Of a stretch of 64,000 nt of DNA, positions 59,033 to 64,000 are shown one piece after another (the first letter of the stretch is position 1; every line of letters begins with the position of its first letter). This stretch comes from Halocaridina rubra (Eukaryota > Arthropoda > Malacostraca > Decapoda > Atyidae): NCBI GenBank assembly GCA_037179515.1, contig JAXCGZ010011639.1:21453-85452 (forward strand). The letters are read 5' to 3'. The position numbers were made by a program, and so were the translations under genes. The notes below the pieces were generated by a model. It was given only the letters and a program-made list of their open reading frames with translations, was not told where the DNA came from and did not search any database.

Positions 59033-60337
59033 TATTCATCAACTAATCCATATAAAACAAGTTACTCTTATTAGCAAAGCTTTGCCTAAGCTATCATAAT
59101 TTAACCAAAACTAGTGTAAACTAACCATATCAAATGTAAAGTAATCTATTCCTGCATACTCTATATATATATATAACTTAAATTGGCTCTATCTAACTTA
59201 TTAATGTAGTGAAAGTGAGTAAACATATACATATGATATATGATATTACAGCTTGTATGCAGACTACAGCTTGAAATTATGCTGTAGAGATCGCAAATTG
59301 AACTTTCTCTTGAGTCTGTGTTTGTGTTGAGGTTTGTATATCGTCAGGAAAAAAGCGTGCGAGAGAGCATCAGCTGATACGGAGGCGGCAAAACGTTTGC
59401 AGATAGAGGTCCGTTCTCCCGCATCCTAATCTTCTTCTTCTGCTTAATGCGATTGGATATTATGAAGAGAATGGAAAAAAAGCATTAAGATCACACAGTA
59501 AACAAACTTGTGATATAATATCGTCAGGTAAATAGTATTCGAGAGTGCATCAGCTAACATGGACGCGGCAAAACATTTGCAGATAGAGATATGTTCTCCC
59601 GCATCCTCCTCCTCTTCTACCGCTTAATACAATCGGATATTATGGAGAGAATGGAAAAAGAGCATTAAGAACAAACAGCAAACAAACTTGCGATATAATA
59701 TCGTCAGTGAAATAGCGTGCGAAAGTGTATCAGCTGATAGGGAGGCATAAAACGTTTGCAAATAGAGATTCATTCTGCCGCATCCTCCTCCTCTTCCACG
59801 GCTTAATGCGATCGGATATTATGGAGAGAATGGAAAACAAGCATTTAGATCAAACAGCAAACAAACTTGCGATATGATATTGTCAGGGAAATAGCGTGCG
59901 TCAGCTGATACGGAGCCGGGAAAAACGTTTGCAGATAGAGATTCGTACTCCCGCATACACCTCCTCTTGTACCGCTGGATGTGATCAGATATTATGGAGA
60001 GAATGGAAAAAAAGCATTAAGAACAAGCAGCAAACAAACTTGCCATATAATATTGTCAGGGAAAAAGCGTGCTCGAGCAAAAACGTTTGCAGATACAGGT
60101 TTGTTCTCCTGCATCCTCATGCTCACCGCCACTATGCACGTCCCAGTGTATGCCTGTTGTCCACCGCATAATAAAGAGCATTTATTTGTTTACTGTACAG
60201 TAAATCTGTATATCTTTTATACTGTACACTATTTGCATGTTAATATAAATAACTATAGGTCTTTCTGCTTTGTTATATACTTATAAAATATGTTTTACTT
60301 ATCTTTTTCTTTGGTATAGTGTGTGTATGTACGGTTG

Positions 60338-60455
60338 TGAAACGTATCTATGCCCATTATCATTGTTTCTTATGGAAAATGACTTGCTACATTATGCGAT
60401 TATTACATTACGTGGCACTTCTGAGAACCTATCTTCGCGTTATTCCAAGAACTAG

Positions 60456-60545
<90 letters not shown>

Positions 60546-60662
60546 TCAGCTCTTGGAACAACGTGAGGATATGTTCTCAGAAATGACGTATTATGTAAAA
60601 TTCACGTAATGTAACCAATCATTTACCATAAGAAACATTGATAATAGGCATACAGCTAGTTC
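60338..60662. repeat. Inverted repeat with (TA)n in the loop
   Basis: Left arm 60338-60460 (TGCCCATTATCATTGTTTCT, TCTGAGAACCTATCTTCGCG) pairs with right arm 60541-60662 (its reverse complement at roughly 75-80 percent by eye). Between them is an (AT)n run of about 80 bp. A relative of the right arm lies at 24075-24180. Confidence 0.82.
60462..60543. repeat. (AT)n microsatellite
   Basis: An AT run of about 82 bp forming the loop of the inverted repeat at 60338-60662. Confidence 0.97.
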
Positions 60663-61788
60663 GCTTTTTACGCGTGTTTATAATCTGCGAAATTGGAATA
60701 ATGCCCCTAAAAGATGATAGTAATAAAATACGAAATACACGAATAACGCCTATGCAAAAAAATTCGAAAAAAAATTTTCATTTTAGAAAATAATCGACTG
60801 CCTTTGAGGCACTTTTCCACCATGCTCCTCCTCTTCTACCGCTTTATGCGATCGGATATTATGAAGTGAATGGAAAGAAAGCATTAAGAACAAACAGCAA
60901 ACAAACGTGCAATATAATATCGTCAGGGAAATAACGTCCGAGGGTGCATCAGCTGATACGGAGGCGGCAAAACGTTTACAGATAGAGGTTCGTTCTCCCA
61001 CATCCTCCTCCTCTTCTACCGCTTAATGCGATCGGATATTATGAAGAGAATTGAAAAAAAGCATTAAGAACAAACAGCAAACAATCTTGCGATATAATAT
61101 TGTCAGGGAAATAGCGTGCGAGGGTGCATCGGCTGATACGGAGACGGCAAAACTTTTGGAGATAGAGGTTCTTTCTCCCGCATCCTCCTCCTCTTCTACC
61201 GCTTAATGCGATCGGATATTATGAAGAGAATGGAAAAAAAGCATTAAGAACAAACATCAAACAAACTTGCCATATAATATTGTCATTGAAATAGCGTGTG
61301 AGGGTGCATCAGCTGATATGGAGGCGGCAAATCAATTACAGATAGAAGTTCGTTCTCCCGCATACTCCTCCACTTAATGCGATCAGATATTATGGAGAGA
61401 ATAGAAAAAATGCTAAGTACAGTACGTGGATGAACATTAAGAACAAACCGCAAACAAACTTGCGATACAGTGCTCCCTCGTTTATCGAGGGGGTTTTGTT
61501 CCGGGACCGGCCTCGATAGGTGAAAATCCACAAAGCTGGAGCACAATATATACATAAGTATTTTACATTTATTTTTACCTTTACTGTATAAACTCTCCCT
61601 GCACTGATAACAAACCACCCTTTACTTTATTAATAACAGCGTGCAAGTGTAAATTTATATGAACTTAATAGGTAAGCTTACCGTGAATGAGGTGATGATG
61701 ATGTGTACATACCCCATAGCCAAATACTCCACAGCCAATGACAGCTTTACGGCTGGTTTTTGCAAGAGAAGAACATGGTAATGGGGAG

Positions 61789-63479
61789 TTACTGTCGCTG
61801 TTTCTTCTTTTGTGCGAAGATGGTCTTGTAAGGAGTCATGGCATCGTCGATAATATTGCAGAAGGTCACTGAATGAACCATATTATCGTCATGCTCTTGC
61901 GACAGATGTTGGAGTTCTTTCACATGTTTATACATGTCTGCCAGACGTTCAAGTGTAGGGCCAGGTTCTTCGACTTCTTCGTGCATTTCCTCTGGTTATT
62001 CTTCTTCCTCTTCTTCGCTCGCTGATCTTGTCATTTCCTTCAAGTCTTCCTCAGTCAAAGGCTGCGAGTGGCAGTCGATCAGTTTATTCACGTCTTCGTG
62101 AATCATATCTTTAATGCCTTCGCCTCCTAGAAATGCAGCCAACTTCACAGCTTTCGCAACTGCCGAGTTATGATCGTCAAAAGGAAATTCCTTGTAGTCG
62201 TAGATGTCTTCGGGCCACAATTTCTTTCAGCTAGCATTGATTGTGGCTGGCTTCACCTCTTTGATTGCATTCTGAATATTTTGGAGGCATGTAGCAATCA
62301 TGTAGTTGCGCCAGTACGTCTTCAGTGTGAATTCTTTGTCCGCCTCCATGGAGTCAACCAGGTTCGCCAGGGCATTTCGTGTGTAGAGGGCCTTGAACGC
62401 ACGAATAACACCTTGATCCATAGGCTGAAACAGTTATGTCGTATTCGGTGGCAGGAACTCTACTTGAACACCGTCATATTGGGGATCAGTTGTTTGGCCA
62501 CCAGCATTATCCATCAAAAGAAGGACTTTAAATTCAAGGCCCTTCTCCGCAAGATAAACTTTGACCTGAGGGATAAAGCATTGGTGAAACCAGTCCGATG
62601 TGAGGCTTTTTGTGATCCAGGCCTTAGGGTTATGCATCCAATATACTGGCAGCAAATTCTTGTTTTTGTTCTTTGACTTGTAGATAAGCCTGGGCTTTAA
62701 CATGAAGCCCTCAGCATTCCCGCACTTGACAAGGGTAACACGGTCTTTGTGCGCTTTAAATCCCGGGGCTTTAGCTCCTTCCTTGAAGAAAAAAGTGCGA
62801 GATGGCATTCTCTTCCAAAATAACCCAGTTTCATACATGTTAAGACTTCCTCAGGAGCATATTCGCCTTCCTCAATAATATTCTTGAAGTCGTTCTTTAC
62901 ATATTCTTCAGCTGGGGCTGTATCTGCAGAGGCAGCTTCACCATGCACCAAAACGCTCTTTAGGCCAAAGCGTTTTTGAACTTTTGCGAACCATCCTTTG
63001 CTTGCAACGAACGTTTGTGTCCTCGGTGGAGAATCGCTGGAGGGTCCTGGTTGTGGCTCGTCGATATCTTCTCTCTCCTCCTCACGGTCGCCACTGTTGT
63101 CGTCGGGTTCGTTTGCAGCGAATGTCTCGTACAGCTTCTTCGCCTTTGTTTGTTTGATATTGGTGCCTAAGCTAATGTTTTTCTTCCTGCAATCAGCAAT
63201 CCACAGGGCAAAAGCAGATTCAATCCGCACTATTATCTTATTGCAGGGTGTTACGACATTTTTCGCTGCTTTACTAAAAGAAGTAGTCGCTGTTTTCCTG
63301 ATATTTAGCCTGGTCTTTTTTGATGGAACAGTAGATTCGTTGATGCCGACATCCGAGAACCTTCTTCCTTCCTTCAGCATATCTAACAGTTTTACCTTTA
63401 CTGTTATGGTCAACATCTTCCTTTGCCGCTTAGGCTTTCGACCAGAAGCCGTAGAAGATGAAGGACGCTTGGAAGGCAT
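61789..63479 (-). pseudogene. Tigger/jerky-type DDE transposase pseudogene
   Basis: Starts MPSKRPSSSTASGRKPKRQR. N-terminal helix-turn-helix regions of the CENP-B/Tc5 type cover ~20-200 (LDMLKEGRRFSDVGINESTV; FALWIADCRKKNISLG), then an acidic linker and a second HTH part (GWFAKVQKRFGLKSV). The catalytic domain reads ETGLFWKRMPSRTF, FKAHKDRVTLVKCGNAEG, LLLMDNAGG, FLPPNTT and FQPMDQGVI. Defects: a frameshift near 62845, a stop after PPNTT (62434), a stop for Trp (62226) and one near 61996, and the first catalytic Asp position is Tyr (NMYETG where NxDETG is usual). Transposases of this family cut and paste their element at TA; this one cannot be functional. Confidence 0.88.
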
Positions 63480-64000
63480 TGCAGAGGTTGAAATACGAAA
63501 GTTTCACAAAATCACAAGCACAACGTATTAAGCACAATGCTAATGGCGCACACGTGAGTAGACTGAACGGGTGAGGCGAGACAATGGAAGATGCTGGGAG
63601 AATGAAGCTTCAGTCAAAAAGCCAACCAGACCCCATGATACAGAACATACAGAAAAGCAATTCTGTGATTTGTCGTCTCCCACCCATCAGCCAATAGCAT
63701 CCCATGTACTATCTCACTTAGGTGTGATCATTTTCGTTTTCCAAGACGCCAATACTGTGTACGCTATCGTACAATATTTTACATGATGCAATACTGTGAG
63801 TTACATGTTTAAATTTATGTTTTTTACTATTTTTTACTGTTTTATTATTTCTTAGGCTAGGAAATACTTATTTTATCAATAAAATAATGAAAATACTGGA
63901 AATTTTAATATGTACTAGCTCACGTAGGTGCGGCCCTATTTCGTTTTCCGAAACGCCGATACCGGTTTCGTATATTACATGTTGCAATACTGTGTTACAT
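63480..64000. other. Distal flank of the transposase, probably element interior
   Basis: Contains a duplicated motif: ATTTCGTTTTCCGAAACGCC near 63948 and CATTTTCGTTTTCCAAGACG near 63729, each followed by GCCxATAC and a shared ATATT..ACATG.TGCAATACTGTG block, a direct repeat about 215 bp apart. No gene is seen. Confidence 0.5.

Larger units (their letters stand above)
59334..61465. repeat. 180-bp satellite array, interrupted
   Basis: The phase marker GTCAG recurs at 59342, 59522, 59702, 59882, 60055, then 60922, 61102 and 61282, a 180-bp period. The unit contains ATCAGCTGATACGGAGGCGG, CAAAACGTTTGCAGATAGAG, TTCTCCCGCATCCTCCTCC and GAACAAACAGCAAACAAACT. The gap 60125-60810 is the hairpin/(TA)n insertion. 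Related sequence lies inside the pogo-like element at 29431-30582. Confidence 0.9.
61468..64000 (-). mobile_element. pogo/Tigger DNA transposon, decayed, right end outside window
   Basis: The left terminal sequence CAGTGCTCCCTCGTTTATCG at 61468 follows TA (61466-61467) and interrupts a unit of the 180-bp satellite exactly at GCGATA. The subterminal sequence to about 61640 matches that of the element at 29431. A transposase pseudogene fills 63479-61789 on the minus strand. No matching right end is seen before 64000. Confidence 0.82.

Noticed and set aside
62998..63531. 177-residue + strand frame at the right edge
   Set aside because: It is antisense to the Tigger transposase N-terminal region.

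Overview
The window looks like nuclear DNA of an arthropod, most likely a decapod crustacean. This is inferred from the intron-containing host gene, the very long (AT)n, (GT)n, (GATA)n and (TAA)n tracts, and a dense mix of CR1-like and jockey-like LINEs, Ty3/gypsy pieces, pogo/Tigger elements and a tRNA-derived SINE. No species call can be made from sequence reading alone.

One host gene is recognisable, on the + strand from 11289 to 33546. It begins inside the gene: an 8.76-kb exon (11289-20047) opens at a 3' splice site in phase 1, so the first exon(s) and start codon lie upstream and were not found. That exon encodes about 2,919 residues, nearly all ankyrin (ANK) repeats, with about 27 tandem copies of a 74-residue (222-bp) two-ankyrin module. 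Three small exons (20319-20573, 21041-21709, 22112-22528), all phase 0 and multiples of three, continue with degenerate ankyrin-length repeats. After an 8.85-kb transposon-filled intron, the last exon (31378-33546) adds more ankyrin repeats and then a Mab-21/cGAS-like nucleotidyltransferase domain. That domain keeps the GS motif, the E-x-D metal pair and a third Asp in a DLVP context. The predicted product, more than 4,088 residues, is a giant ankyrin protein with a C-terminal cGAS-like receptor (cGLR) type enzyme. It is the most interesting item in the window. In the cGLR family such enzymes sense nucleic acid and make cyclic dinucleotides; that role here is inference.

Everything else is mobile or repetitive DNA. 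0.6-1.3 kb is a jockey-like LINE fragment. 1.4-10.7 kb holds CR1-like LINE copies head to tail on the - strand, separated by (GT)n tracts; the middle one is essentially full length. A 60-bp x3 tandem repeat precedes the giant exon. The large intron carries a LINE fragment, a compound (AT)/(GATA) microsatellite, a 3.5-kb jockey-like LINE with a 9-bp target-site duplication, a ~330-bp satellite, and a CR1 fragment split by a 1,152-bp pogo/Tigger-like element with TA duplications. 33.8-44.1 kb contains degenerate LINEs with three SINE insertions. 45-51.1 kb is a scrambled Ty3/gypsy region with parts in alternating orientations. 51.9-55.5 kb has further CR1 copies, including a 47-bp minimal insertion and a foldback. 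55.9-59.3 kb is mostly AT-rich DNA with two small inverted-repeat elements. 59.3-61.5 kb is a 180-bp satellite interrupted by a (TA)n hairpin. 61.47 kb to the end is a decayed Tigger transposon whose right end is outside the window. No rRNA, CRISPR array or confident functional tRNA gene was seen.
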